From positions 17,114,101-17,178,100 of the forward strand of contig NC_080056.1 in the NCBI RefSeq assembly GCF_026212465.1: a DNA stretch of 64,000 bases, written 5' to 3'. This DNA comes from Amaranthus tricolor (taxonomy: Eukaryota; Streptophyta; Magnoliopsida; Caryophyllales; Amaranthaceae). Below the pieces are notes generated by a model. That model was not told the DNA's origin. It worked only from the letters and a program-made list of their open reading frames with translations, and searched no databases. Made by a program: the position numbers and the translations under genes. Below are positions 45,697-61,620 of this stretch, one piece after another; position 1 is the first letter of the stretch, and every line of letters begins with the position of its first letter.

Positions 45697-47515
45697 AGTG
45701 GGACTTACGAGAAGATAAATTCTTGCGAACCTCCAATAAAAATTGGATGGTTTTGTCCAGAATCGATTTCGGGTACTAAAAGCGTAAATGATGCAGATGA
45801 CGTCAAAGAATACATTGAGACTGCTTTGGATAATTCCTTTGCATCTAAACACACGTTCATTCTGGCTCCATATGTGGAAGAGTATGTTTTATTTTTGAAA
45901 TTGAACTTATCTTTTGATTTTTAAGTTCAGACAATATCTCTAATTTGTTGATTTCAAATTTGCGTTTGTAGTTTGCATTGGATACTTTTAGTCATATGTC
46001 CTTTGACGAATACTGTGCACGTCTTCGAATCATTACAAAAAGCTCAAAGCCCGCCTCACAACACAAAATTCAAAGCCTTGTTGAATGCGTACGTAATTTT
46101 ATAAATTTTACCAATTTCATTTAATTAAGTGTTATATATACATAAATAGTATTACATTAATATTATTAAATACATTGATATATAAATAGTTATACTTTTC
46201 CCATGTGTTTCAGCATAATGAAGAAAATGCGTGGAGAAATAGGATCTATATCCAGAGCCTCATTTCCAATATGGACAGCAGTAAAGGTACACAACACTAT
46301 TCGATTTTAAGTGTTTTTAAGCATTTTTGGTACTTTTGCGCATAAAGTATCTCAAACTTGGTTTGTGTTGCACGAAACTTGGCACACAACACTATTTGGT
46401 AATATTATTGTGTTAAACTGGTTAGAATTAAAAATCATAGTCATATGTTAGAAATTACGTGCTAAGTTGCGATTTTACGGGTTTTTAAGAGTTTTTGGTA
46501 CTTTCGCGCATAAAGTATCTCAAACTTGGTTTGTTTTGCACGAATATTGACACAAAACACTATTTGGTAAATATTATTGTGTTAAAGTGGTTAGAATTGA
46601 AAATCATAGTCATATGCATGAAATTACGTGCTAAGTTGCGATTTTATGGGTTTTTAAAGCTTTTTTGGTATTTTCGCGCATAAAGTATCTCAAACTTGGT
46701 TTGTTTTCCACGAAACATGGCACACAACACTATTTGGTAAATATTATTGTGTTGAAGCGGTTAGAATTCAAAATCATAGTCATATGCTTGAAATTACGTG
46801 CTAAGTTGCGATTTTAAGGGTTTTTTTTAAGCTTTTTAGGTATTTTCGCGCATAAAGTATGTCAAACTTGGTTTGTTTTGCAGGAAACTTAGCACACAAT
46901 ACTATTCGGTATATATTATTATGTTGAAGTGGTTAGAATTTAGAATCATAGTCATATGCATGAAATTACGTGCTATGTTGCGATTTTATGGGTTTTTAAG
47001 CTTTTTTGGTACTTTCGCGCATAAAGTATCTCAAACTTGGTTTGTTTTGCACGAAACTTGGCACACAACACTATTTGGTTAATATTATTGTGTTAAAGTG
47101 GTTAGAATTAAAAATCATAATCATATGCTTGAAATTACGTGCTAAGTTGCGATTTTAAGGGTTTTTAAAGCTTTTTTGGCACTAATATCTATTTTCTCTT
47201 AGTGCTTTTGACAAGATTATAATACCGTTGATTGCAGCTTCTACACTCTCAAATACATGGACGATATCTTACAATCCGTGAAGGAGGTTGGAGTCGAAAA
47301 CATTGATGTCGTAAGTATTTGTTACGTTCTTAAATTATAATATTATATATTTACTATTGGTACGTAAAATCTAATGTTTATGTATCATTTAATTTAATTT
47401 TATGTTATAGGTTTTATACGACACTCCAAGGGGAATACGCCCTTTGAGAGATGGGGAAATGCGCGAATCGAAAGACAAGATTGCCGCGTATCTTGCTAAT
47501 TTTTGTTCTTGGTAA
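45697..47515 (+). pseudogene. Ulp1-type (C48) cysteine protease carried by the CACTA element, five exons
   Basis: Five pieces join in frame: before 45697-45880, 45972-46088, 46214-46286, 47203-47310 and 47411-47515. Splice sites include GTATGT, CAG|C, TTAG|T and GTAAGT. The catalytic His is in DLHWILLVICPLTNTVHVFE and the catalytic Cys in NTVDCSFYTLKYMDDILQSV. The usual catalytic Asp of the DSL motif is Glu here (FESL). The gene ends RDGEMRESKDKIAAYLANFC and W-stop. A TGA interrupts just before QDYNTVDC (47209-47211), probably from CGA, so the present copy is dead. Such proteases remove SUMO in hosts; many plant transposons carry relatives whose role is unknown. The start is not visible, so a longer N-terminus is likely. 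Confidence 0.82.
46302..47185 (+). repeat. Tandem array of about 170-bp units in the third Ulp1 intron
   Basis: CGATTTTA recurs at 46302, 46470, 46639, 46809, 46981 and 47150, giving units of 168, 169, 170, 172 and 169 bases. Each contains GTATCTCAAACTTGGTTTG (or close), ACACAACACTATT and GAAATTACGTGCTA in order. The array fills nearly the whole intron between exon 3 and exon 4. Short frames within it repeat from unit to unit and are not genes. Confidence 0.93.
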
Positions 47516-47734
47516 ATAATGTAATAAGTTTAGATTTAGGACTTTTGTATATGTATAGTATTATATATATGTTCGAGAGTGTATATACATATTAGTTCAT
47601 GATTATTGGTGATAATTGGTGATTATCATTGGATTATTACATTGTACATTAATCATTGTTTATTATATTGTACATTAATTATTGAATTATTTATTAATAT
47701 TAAACGAAAAAAGCGAAAAAAAAAAAATTTGTAT

Positions 47735-47991
47735 GCTATATGCTGCGGGCCTCCTTAAACCGCAGCATATAGTGTTACACTATATGCTGCGGTTTTAGGA
47801 GGCCCGCAGCATATAGTCTTACACTATATGCTGCTGTTTTGGGAGGCCCGCAACATATAGGCTTTTTTGTGTTGCGGTTATAAATCGCAGCATTTCAAAT
47901 ATGCCATCTGCTGCTATCACTAATACTTAGGGTCTAATTGCAGCATATTATGGCCAAAAAATCGCAGCAAATGAAGATTTTTCTACCAGTG
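47735..47991. repeat. Right sub-terminal repeat zone of the CACTA element
   Basis: TATGCTGCGG and CCGCAGCATA words alternate in opposite orientation at 47735, 47759, 47785, 47803 and beyond, forming several hairpins. The left zone of the nested element uses the variant TTTGCTGCGG. These arrays probably bind the second CACTA protein. Confidence 0.8.
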
Positions 47992-47994
47992 CAA

Positions 47995-49974
47995 AACTAT
48001 TCCAACAAATGGACCGTTTTTTTTTGTAAGTGAAGTGAAGTACAACATTAGACTTAAGAGTATAATACACACAATTGACTTTTGCTTCAACAATAAAAAA
48101 GTGAACTTTTCCATATGAAAAATTACTCTGTGAAAGTAGATGTAGAGAGAAATGAAAAGATATTCTAGTCAGTATATTTTTATCACCTTTTCCATTGCCA
48201 GTTAAGGGAACTACGATTGAGAACAGTTTGAATTTTCCAACTTCTTCATCATCATCTGATCATTTATTCATCTTCAAGTAAGTATAATTCGTTAATTTTT
48301 CTCATAATTCTCTTATTTCGTTTATGGGTTTGTAATTTTTATAATTGTAGTTTACTCATTCTAATTATCGTCAAGTAAAAGGTTGGTATTAACTTGTATT
48401 GGAATATAATATATAATTTTAATAAAGTAATATGAATTTTTCTTGTTACAAGAAGGTTCCATCTCAAAAATGCCACAGGGCCCCCGAAACGTTTGAGGTG
48501 GCCCTAGATAAGTACATTTAGAGTTGCTCTTGTCTTCTTAAGGTATGTACATGTAGTAAAATATTATATCACGCTGATTGTTTATCCAGGAAAATGAATG
48601 AAGTATAAAGATGATAGTATGTTTTCCTTAATCAAGAGGTATGATTTCAATAATTTGATAAGTAGAGTAGTATGTCCTCACTAACATAAAAGTGGACATA
48701 GTATGACGTCAATTGGTGGATTGATTTTACTCGTGGTACATGGGGGCATTATGAGCCATTGCGAGGCACCAAAGTATGGTGTGTTGCCTATGGTAGAGAC
48801 TTGCTTAGGGGTTTGCTCCCCCTAATGTATTGTTCTCACACTTGGATATTGGGTTGTTTTCGTAGTATGGTGGCTTTGTTCTGGTAATATGGCTGGGTAG
48901 TTACATTAGTATGACAGACTATTTTATTTATAAGTGAATTATTAAGAAACGATGAAGTCGAAAATAATTAAAAAGTAACTAAAATAACTATAATGGACCA
49001 AGCTTATAAAAAATATTGTTACTTTAATTTTATGATTATTTTGTGTAGTATATTGTTGACGTGTACCTTTGATCTTAATGATCTTGCGATGATGTTGTTC
49101 CTTTTGTGGTTAACAACTAGCAGTTAGTTAAGTTGTAGGTTGGGGAGTGAGGTTCCACTTGCGAAGAATAAAATTTTCTTAATCATGGAAGAAATGGACT
49201 TTAAACCTTTATTTTATTACTTAGACATTTGTTTTGGGTTAAGAGGTGCCAATGCTCTCGAGTTGTATTTCTTTACGGATAATTAATGCTTCTACCATTT
49301 TACTTTAATTTTCCCTGCTAGGCCTTAAACTTTTATAAAATCTTAGCTTAACCTAGCAAGGTCGATTTTAACAAAAGATGAACTAGGTCAAGAGAGATCA
49401 AACAATGATTAATTAAGACACTCAACATAACGAGAGAAAGTTGGTGATCCCACGAACGACCTATAATCACCCTAAGTCTCCCTAGGAGTGGCAGTACAAG
49501 ATTCGTATCGAATGTCAACAAACAATCATTATTAACCTCACCTTAATCCTATACAAAGAAGAACATACCATTCCAGGGTGTCACTAATCAAACCCCTAAC
49601 AAAACAACTTACTCATGCTGGAAATAACTAGGTTAAAAGCAATAAATGAAGGAATAAAACTAAGCATGATGAACTTGAATGAAATCTACAAGAACGCAAT
49701 AAATAAAGCAATAAGGAATTAAAGTAAAATATTCTCATAAAGAATAAAATATCTAATAACAATAATGGAAACAATAAGAGTAATGAAAGCAATAAATGAA
49801 CTTGGCGACAATAAAGAATTGAAAACTTATATCAAATAAAATGCTTGAATGAAAGGTAAGCTTCAATCCAATACAATACTTGATATGAAATGGTTAAAGA
49901 AAAAGACTTTGAATGTAAGGAAAGAAATAAACGAAAACATTAAAGAAAGCATTAAAGAAAAATTAAACTTTAAT
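47995..49974. other. Intergenic DNA, no recognisable gene
   Basis: I looked on both strands and found no conserved motif. A G/C-richer patch at 48475-48515 (CCACAGGGCCCCCGAAACG) may be a transposon scrap. The last five bases, TTAAT, are the left target duplication of the next unit. Confidence 0.55.
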
Positions 49975-52683
<2,709 letters not shown>

Positions 52684-52688
52684 TTAAT

Positions 52689-54700
52689 CTAGGGCTTAAA
52701 CTCTAATCGAGGGCTTGAACTAAGGGAAAACAATGAAGGTTGATGTCCTAAAGTGAGGCGAAGTCGGCATTCCCAATAGGCATGATTCTACCGAAAATGA
52801 GAATATATATAGCCTAAGAACATAGTGCTTGAAATGATAATAGCCCTTAACATTGGCTTGAGAAGTAATTCATTTTTGCGGAAAACAGGGCCCATTCCGT
52901 CAAATCTCGAAGAAATCAAATCTACTGTTGCGTTTAAATAGCCATTCAGTCAAAGCTAGGGTGAGTACGATCGAAGCTAGCTCCATTCGACTAAAGATGA
53001 GGTGATTCACCCGAAATAAGAAACTATTGTAGAGAACTTTGCCCGAAGCTAGATGGATTTGCCTAAAGTTTATATTCCTCCGCTCGAAGTTGCCTTTGGT
53101 TTGCGCAAATCGAAACCTGCTCAACACTCCAATTTTAACTGAAGCTACTGTTTGTTTCACCCGAAGCTGGGGATGTGGGTTCTTTACAGATTGTCGTTTG
53201 TCTATTCGATGGAATTGCCTTTAGGTTCGGTCAAGTCAATGCAATCTCTAGCCTGTATGTATCTTTAAGGTACCAAGAGGTTGTTGAACTTAGCAAGGCG
53301 TTTGCGAAAGTCACTTGCGTTCCAAAGTCTCAAACACATGGAAATTGACTTCGATGCCTTCGAAAATACCTTAAACAACCACCAAACAATCAAAGAGAAA
53401 AACAAGGTAAAATCACGCATAGTATGCATAGTATCAAGTGAAAAACGCGAGACTTGACACAATAAAGGGGTCGCAAACGTACTCATAAATGAGCAAATTA
53501 TTTTGCCTATCTTCAAACTCCGCCATTCTTAAGTCAAGAATGGCATCATAATTAGGTTGTGGCTGGAAATAATAATGTAATAATATATTTGTGAGGTGGA
53601 CCCCATCTTAAACACTTCTCTTTTCTTCCTTTTTTTTCACCGATGCAACATCCATATTCGCTGCTACCTCCAAATAAATTTGGTTGGTATCATGTTTAGG
53701 ATTCTCAAAATGAATATGGACATACTCTTCCTTAAGAGAACAAAGATAGATTAAAACCATTATTAAATAATTAAAAAAATATTGTGAAATAAAATAAAAT
53801 TTTAAAAATTTTCAGTGCACGATTTGTTTTACCCTTATTGTTGGTCCATTTAACAGTCTTGGTTTCATCATCGACCAAACCATGCGTTTTTTAGAGGACC
53901 TCATAAGACGGAGGTCGACTTCTCGAGGGTAGCTATTTGTTTCTTTGTGTCGTATAAATTATTTGTCATTGTATTCTCTTCATCCAATTCTTCTTTTACC
54001 AACGAGCTATGATCTATCGAGCACGCGAAAGTTAGTCTTGAGGTTTGTTAATCGACCTATCTTACTCATCTTGGTGTGATTCTTGCAACCAGGTGACCAT
54101 GTTAGTAGAATTTAGCATCTCCAAAAAACTATCTAGACTTAGGGTTCATAATCTACAAGTACGTCACTAGATTGTGTAGGGAAAAAAATTGTGATAAGTG
54201 TCTGAAAATACACTTGCAGTTGCGTCGTATACCATCTATGAGTATGGACGTAGAATTATGTATTTTGGTACCGAGTAATTAATCATTTGTGTCTGCACTA
54301 CCCTAGAATTTTTCTCAGCCTCCAAGTTATAATAACAGTTCTAGTCATCGTATTCTCAACGAATAACTTTCTTAATAAGTGTTCCCTAACTTGATCTGGT
54401 TCTTTCAATAATCAATTTTTGCATTTATTACACGGGCATTGTATCTCTGTGTTTGAACAATTTAAACTCTATTATACATCCATTTTCTATCATTACGTAA
54501 ATCCATGTTAAGAACCTATAATTATAATAGAATATGGAGTAAATTTAAATAAACAAACATTTAATTGAACTAAATATTATATAAACAAAAGTTACACATA
54601 CAATTATATTATCAACAATTATAAACATATTAGAACCAATCCTTTGTTCCTCGAACTGTCTATTGTTCCTAGATGAAGTTCGTAGGTCATAAGGGAACCA
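52689..54700. other. No recognisable gene; CGAAGCT-rich stretch at 52860-53220
   Basis: Words such as CCCGAAGCTAG, GATCGAAGCTAGC and CCCGAAGCTGG recur between 52960 and 53175. They may belong to a decayed LTR. Open frames on both strands across it lack recognisable content. 53230-54700 shows no feature I can support. Confidence 0.5.
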
Positions 54701-54701
54701 G

Positions 54702-55300
54702 TCAACTCCTCAAGATTGAATTTGGTGAAGTCCTTTGATTCTTGGATGACTGTGACTTTAGCTCTCCTACGTTCATCTTGAGGGAGGCTTCATAGTATTT
54801 TCCTAACCTCTTTATCAGTAGGAATATTTCTTTTGAGACAAGTTCATTAGTATTGGTGAATCTAGTAAAGATATCCTGGATGTTTTCCCTAGGTTTTATG
54901 CCAAATCGTTCATATTTAGACATTAGTAAGTCTATCTTTAAACGTTTCACTTCATTAGTACCCTCATGGGTAACTTCTAACAAGTCCCAAATCTGTTTGG
55001 AAGATTTACAACACATTATTTTGTTATGTTCATTTGGTCCAAGACCACAGTGAAGAATTTTAATGGCAAGAGCATTCATTTACATTTTTGAAAATGTTCC
55101 GTTTCATATTCATTTATAGGTTTTGGAACAATTTCATTATTTAAGTTAATAGTAGTAACCTCAAAGTCTCCAATTTTGATTACTCTCCATAGTTAATAGT
55201 TTTCAGTTTTGATGAAAATTTGCATTCTATTTTTCCAGTATGTGTAGAATTTACCATCGAACATTGGTAGCCTTTGGGTAGAGTACTGATGTATAATCTA
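54702..55300 (-). pseudogene. Copia gag fragment
   Basis: Minus-strand frames read RLPMFDGKFYTYWKNRMQIF (about 55275-55216) and then, after a stop and frame change, IVPKPINEYETEHFQKC. The segment 55079-54702 follows with KILHCGLGPNEHNKIMCCKS, QIWDLLEVTHEGTNEVKRLK and ENIQDIFTRFTN. This is the N-terminal capsid part of plant Copia elements. The zinc knuckle and pol are not found beyond 54702, so it is truncated. It may belong to the primer site at 56855-56866, which points the same way. Confidence 0.85.
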
Positions 55301-56854
55301 ACGGGATTAGAGTAACAAATAGGGGCTTTTCAAATGTTACAAGGTTTAGAAAAGGAATGTATTGGCTTAGAAGGTCTAGGTATGAAAATGAAATGATTTT
55401 AAGGGATTTATGTGGGTATAATATCGAATGGAAATTACTGTTTTAGGTTTGACAGAGGTTTTCAAGGTTTTGAAACACGTTTCAAAGGACCTTTTTTTGT
55501 TTTTTATATTACGAAAAATAAAAGAACAAACTAAGAACACTCACTAGATTGTTATGATTCAAGGATATGCAAGTAAGGAACATTCACTTAATCTTGCTAG
55601 GATGTATTCTTAATTTGAGGAACACTCACTCGAATTTAATTATACAAATTAGTATGTTTGAAACTCTCAACAAACTCACTAATTCCTTCAATAATGAGAA
55701 AAAACTCACAATCGAGAAACAAGACAAATTCCCTACAAGAATCTCAATGTCTTAATTAACAAGCAAAATAGCTTAAGGTTTTTTAATCAAATTTTTAAGT
55801 CTCAAGTCTATCATCATTCATCTCATTGCATAGCCTTATATAGTGTATGCAAGTACATGAAAACAAACCAAAAGTCTCCGAAAAACATACTAAAAGCCAC
55901 GAAAAGTTCCTTGACATACTTTAGGATAATTCGGTTATAAATTATTAAAAACCCTAACAATAAGTTAGAAATAATGCTAGTTAAAACTCATTATTTTACT
56001 AACTTTTTTGTTGAAATAAATCAAAATTTAAAAACCTTGAAATGCCATCCATGGAAATCTTGTAATTCACCTTATGTTGATGCTTGAGATCCGAAACTTT
56101 AATTCTTCATAATCCTTTTTCTTGAATGCTTCTAACCCTTGGATACTCCTCTTGGATTCAGCCATTAAACCTTCAACAATGGAATTATGACTTGCAATAG
56201 CCATAGGTAAACGACAATAATCTCTCTTTCAATAGCTATAAAGTCGACATTATAAACTCCAACAGTTATATGGACGAAAATAATGATAATAGCCTTAATA
56301 TTAAAAACTTTCCTTTCTTAAAAAGGTTATAATTGATATAGTAAAATGCAAGAATAAATTCAGCAATTATCACCTCTTGAATGGCTTAATTAAGGACGAA
56401 ATAATATAGCAGTTTTCCTTCAAAATTTCCATACTTATACTAAACTTAAATTAGGCATATTCTCCAAGCCATAGACTATATTTAGGTATATTTATTTGAC
56501 TTATTTTAGTAAGATACGTACAACATTGTCAAGCTAAAATAACGTGACACCTTATGTACCTCAAAGATAAATTATGCTGTACTTTGAAATTCTTAACAAA
56601 GCCTTGACAAAGAAGTCAAAGTCAGACTCATATTTGGACCTTTTCTAGTATTTGGACAATTAATTCATCATAAAACATTAATTTAACCCCTTGGAGCTTG
56701 GTTGCACGTTTTGACCATGAAGACTTCCAAAATGAAAAAGTAATCATGATGGATTATACATCAAGTATCCGTCTTCCATTCTTTAATTCATGTTTATCAT
56801 CCCTAAATTACTAGGATTTTGCTCTCAAGATTTCCGGAGGAAATGAGGAACAAC
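55301..56854. other. No recognisable gene between the Copia gag fragment and its possible primer site
   Basis: AT-rich DNA with short frames only. In an intact Copia element gag would start much closer to the primer site, so this stretch is either an insertion or unrelated DNA. Confidence 0.45.
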
Positions 56855-56866
56855 GCTTTGATACCA
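56855..56866 (-). other. Copia-type primer binding site
   Basis: On the minus strand TGGTATCAAAGC is preceded by AT and by CTACA, the expected LTR end. The site is complementary to initiator methionine tRNA with one difference. The LTR would extend rightwards from 56869, but its far end was not found. Confidence 0.65.
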
Positions 56867-56868
56867 AT

Positions 56869-57690
56869 TGTAGACTTATTTAGAGACAACAAGAGGGGGT
56901 GAATTGTTGTATGAGTTAGTTGGTGCGTTTTTGCAATTTTGTGGAATTAAAGACTTGAACTTACAAAGCAATATTAAAAGAGACACGCAATTTTTCGTGA
57001 AAAATCTTCTAGGCCTAATAAGAAGGAAAAACCATGACCCACTCGGAATTTCTAAAAACTCCACTATGTTTTAGGTAATTCTCAATTACATAAAACACTC
57101 TCTTACCTCTATTTAGGCCTTTGAGTTTCTTTACAAACGCAAATTCTCTCACTAGCTTCAACTCTGAAGCCCAAGCTTCGACTATGAAGCACACGCTCTC
57201 CATAGGCTTTCCCATGTCTAGTTTATGGGTTTTACTAAAACCCTTTTCCCTTTTTACAATATCAAAAACCTAAATATAAAAATCAATGAGTTGCATAAGA
57301 AAATTTACTTAGCTAATTAGCAATAAATATAATGTATGTTCCTTAGATTAACCGGTTTTCAAATTCCCCTTTTATATGAGAAGATCACGTTGCTTTTGCA
57401 AAATAACCAAACCACTTTACCTTTATCCTAAAATAAAGGAGGAGTGGGTAAGTATTTAACTAAAAATAGGCTACGGTTTTTTACTTGAAAAAGGTTGTTT
57501 GAATTAATCAATTGTATCAACAAAAACTGAGTAAAAATAAAAGCATTTATCTCCACTAAACATTGGTATGTGACGGTTATATTAAGATTATTTCAATTTA
57601 AATTATTTTTCCAATTAACTACTAATGCAACTTACTTAATTCATTCATGCATTCAACTTGAAATATATGGATCTTTAGAATTTCTCAGTT
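56869..57690. repeat. Probable decayed Copia LTR and flank
   Basis: The segment begins TGTAGAC beside the primer site and contains AACAAGAGGGGGTGAATTG, a phrase often seen in Copia LTR borders. Repeats of AAGCTTC / TGAAGC words lie at 57150-57195. No gene is visible. Confidence 0.4.
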
Positions 57691-58480
57691 GAAGTCAAAC
57701 TCCATACTTAATATTTGGGAACATTGCACTGTCTCTAAGATATCATCCAGAAACAGCAGACCTCTTGTTAATATTTTAATTTTTTGGTTATCACAGTCAA
57801 TCACAATGTCCTCGACCTAGTCCTGTAGTAATATCATCAATGATCCTATTCGGACCCTGTAGTACTTAGATTTTACTCTGGATCTTTGATTGTATGATCT
57901 CTTAAAATAAAACTACTCATAAGAGTAAAGTTTAGTCATCATCAAAACATAAAAGGTCAATAGTTACGATGTAGATGGAAGAAGCACCACATAAAATTGA
58001 CTATTTCTTAGATCATCTTTAATCTCATGGTATTCCAAGAAATAATAATCATTGGCACTCACATTTGTCGAAGTATAATATGCAGTTGCGGGTGCATGTT
58101 GTGCTCAAATTCCATAGATGGCATAACAACTAAAGATATGTTGGCTTAGTCAACGAAATTGTTCCCATAAAATGCGACAACACAAATGATCTTTAATTTC
58201 TTTACAAAGAATCCAGTATAACACTCTCGCACTAAGCATATAGATGTGAGTCATCACTTTATACAAAATCACTATAATACACAGGATATCAAGATCTAGT
58301 TCATAACAATGAAATTTCAAATTACAAACATATTTATAAAACATTTTCCCAAAGACAGATTTGATTTCAAAATATGTGAACATGGTATGTTGAATAGGGT
58401 TGTTCAAATTTAAGAGGAACATCTTATTTACTTGCATGCACATTAATTTTATGTACCATACTTTCACCATCAGATTAAAA
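57691..58480 (+). pseudogene. Copia RNase H remnant, heavily decayed
   Basis: Forward frames around 58020-58120 give LISWYSKK, LALTFVEV-stop-YAVAGACCAQI, the counterpart of the family's WFSKKQ...LSTAEAEY.AA..CCAQ. Further on, VPIKCDNTNDL (about 58160) matches the CDNTSA motif, and NNEISNYKHIYKTFS (about 58305) the ADIFTKPL region. Stops occur every few codons. The opposing 106-codon open frame on the minus strand is a shadow. Orientation is opposite to the gag piece at 54.7-55.3 kb, so it comes from another insertion. Confidence 0.65.
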
Positions 58481-59912
<1,432 letters not shown>

Positions 59913-60201
59913 TGTTAGAGTATATAACATATCCTGGGGCTTCAACCATAAGTTTAAGCTTTTGGTTGAGTTGGTTCCTTGACATGGTATTAGAAGCCAA
60001 TGTGACAAAAGGTCACGGGTTCGAATCTCAACCACCCCTCATTCAAAGTGGAATATTGAGCACCATGTATGAGGAGAACATGTGTTGCATCCACACTTCT
60101 AGCCCAAAGGGCTCTCGTGTGAGGGGGCGTGTTAGAGTATATAACATATCCTGGGGCTTCAACCATAAGCTTAAGCTTTTGGTTGAGTTGGTTCCTTGAC
60201 A
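59913..60201 (+). mobile_element. Complete 289-bp TRIM / SMART-like LTR retrotransposon
   Basis: Two 72-base LTRs (59913-59984 and 60130-60201) start TGTTAGAGTATATAAC and end CCTTGACA, and differ at only one position that I can see. The primer site TGGTATTAGAAGCC follows the first LTR directly. A purine tract GTGAGGGGGCG precedes the second. GATAT is duplicated on both sides (59908-59912 and 60202-60206). The 145-base interior encodes nothing, so reverse transcriptase and integrase must come from other elements. The size matches the smallest class of plant LTR elements. Confidence 0.95.
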
Positions 60202-60206
60202 GATAT

Positions 60207-61029
60207 GCTTAGGAATCTTAAGATTTTGAGTCAAGCTTGATTTTAGGAGCAAGCCAAAGCCTTTAAATTGATTTTTCCTACTTTAGATAGAATTAAAGAG
60301 AGGTTGGGTATTGATGAGGGGATTGTAGAGCCTTCAGGAACTGCTTTGAGAAATACGAGAACCTATTGAACCTGCGCTAGCTTAACGCCCTAAATCTACT
60401 GCTTACCTGACATTAAAGAAGTTTCCTTGTAGAGTATTCCCCTACACGTGATTAATTCCTCTTAACTCATCATTGACTTCATCCCTCTTTTTTCTACAAT
60501 TGATTATTTTTGCTTTTTAAGAACATTTGTCAAACTATTTGATACGGTTGAAAATAGTACAATAAGGGGGAGAAGTAAAAAAAAAAATCTAAAGTAATTA
60601 AAACTTAATATTGTGATTATATTAGTTGCGTCTTTGTGTTTTTTATTTGGGCAAGTATGGTTACATTAACTAAAGGCTTTGAACATGAAAAGCAATAGTT
60701 TTTTAAGTCCTTGACTCTACAGTAAGCTACATTGCTCTAACTGATTTTCTGCAAGATTTGTTGATTTAAATGATAATAATTTTTGACTCTTGAGAATACT
60801 AAGGCTTAGAACCTTCCTTATAAAACTAAACACTTTGATTCTCTTTCAAATTTTGTCTCGAGATTGTTGGCTTGACTTCTTAAATAAAATAGTTTTATAT
60901 GATGGAGACGAAGTCGTTAAGATGTTGTTATGAATGGTATGTGTGACTTGAGTGCACATTTAAAGTGTGTATTCATGTGTGTGACTCTTGGTTTGTGGAA
61001 TCCAAAAGGGTGTAATTATGTGGAGAGTA
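60207..61029. other. No recognisable gene
   Basis: Around 60280-60430 a frame reading RIKERLGIDEGIVEPSGTAL looks coding-like but is short and breaks at a stop; I cannot assign it. The remainder is AT-rich intergenic DNA. Confidence 0.45.
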
Positions 61030-61620
61030 ATCATGGAAATTATTGGTGTTAATGAAGATTAATGAAAAAGTAGAAAGAATTTGTTTTATGGTAGCTCGAT
61101 CAGAATTCTGTCAGAGGAAGCAGAGAGGTCGCTCGACCTACCCACTCGACCGAGCGAGCCTTATTGGTAGGTCGAGCGGTCGGACAGAATGCTCCAGAAT
61201 GCAGCTGATGCTCGCTCGACCGAGCGAGCTCCCTGTTTCGGTCGAGCGGATCTTCTGATGTGAATGGAATGCTGATTTTCGACCTTTCAAGTTCTTGGAG
61301 TTATTTCATATTATTCATTACTCTATATTAATACTATATTCAAGTGAGCTATTGACATTCATGTACCTAGTACTATATATAGAGCTCTCATACTTACACA
61401 TCAAACACATTAAACACAACCTCTAAGCCAAACACATAGTCTTTTGTTTTTATCTTTTACTCATTTGTAATTCTTCATTTGTAAGTGTTGTTTATACATT
61501 CTTGATATAATATAAACAGAAACTACACACCATGGAGGACGTAGCCATCATTGGGTGAACCTCTTTAAATCCTTGTGTCTCTTTTTAGTTTACATTGTCA
61601 AACGTTATTTTGTTCATTGT
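61030..61620 (+). repeat. LTR-like stretch with palindromic CTCGACCGAGCGAG motifs
   Basis: CTCGACCGAGCGAG occurs at 61147-61160 and 61214-61227, with related GGTCGAGCG words around it. Further right lie TATATATAGAG (a TATA-like site, 61375) and a phrase CCATGGAGGACGTAGCC followed by GAACCTCTTTAAATCC (61531-61571), which resembles the transcribed end of plant retroelement LTRs. No primer site or second copy was found. The 71-codon open frame at 61043-61258 is probably not a gene. Confidence 0.45.

Larger units (their letters stand above)
39300..47991 (+). mobile_element. CACTA (En/Spm) element, complete ends, with TNP2 and Ulp1-like genes
   Basis: The left terminus CACTAGTGGAAAAAA and the inverted right terminus CACTGGTAGAAAAATC bound 8692 bases. 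The 3-base duplication CAA lies on both sides (39297-39299 and 47992-47994). Sub-terminal DNA is full of short TGCTGCGG / CCGCAGCA inverted pairs, the binding-site arrays expected in CACTA elements. Inside are a broken TNP2-type transposase gene (42457-45607) and an Ulp1-type protease gene (45697-47515), both forward. A smaller CACTA element sits near the left end. Stops in both genes suggest that it now depends on other copies to move. Confidence 0.93.

Noticed and set aside
57110..57215. A short gene suggested by the minus-strand frame at 57015-57215
   Set aside because: It lies in the probable decayed Copia LTR and has repeated AAGCTTC/TGAAGC words rather than protein-like sequence.
58150..58470. 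106-codon minus-strand frame
   Set aside because: No recognisable domain, and the opposite strand carries a decayed Copia RNase H region.
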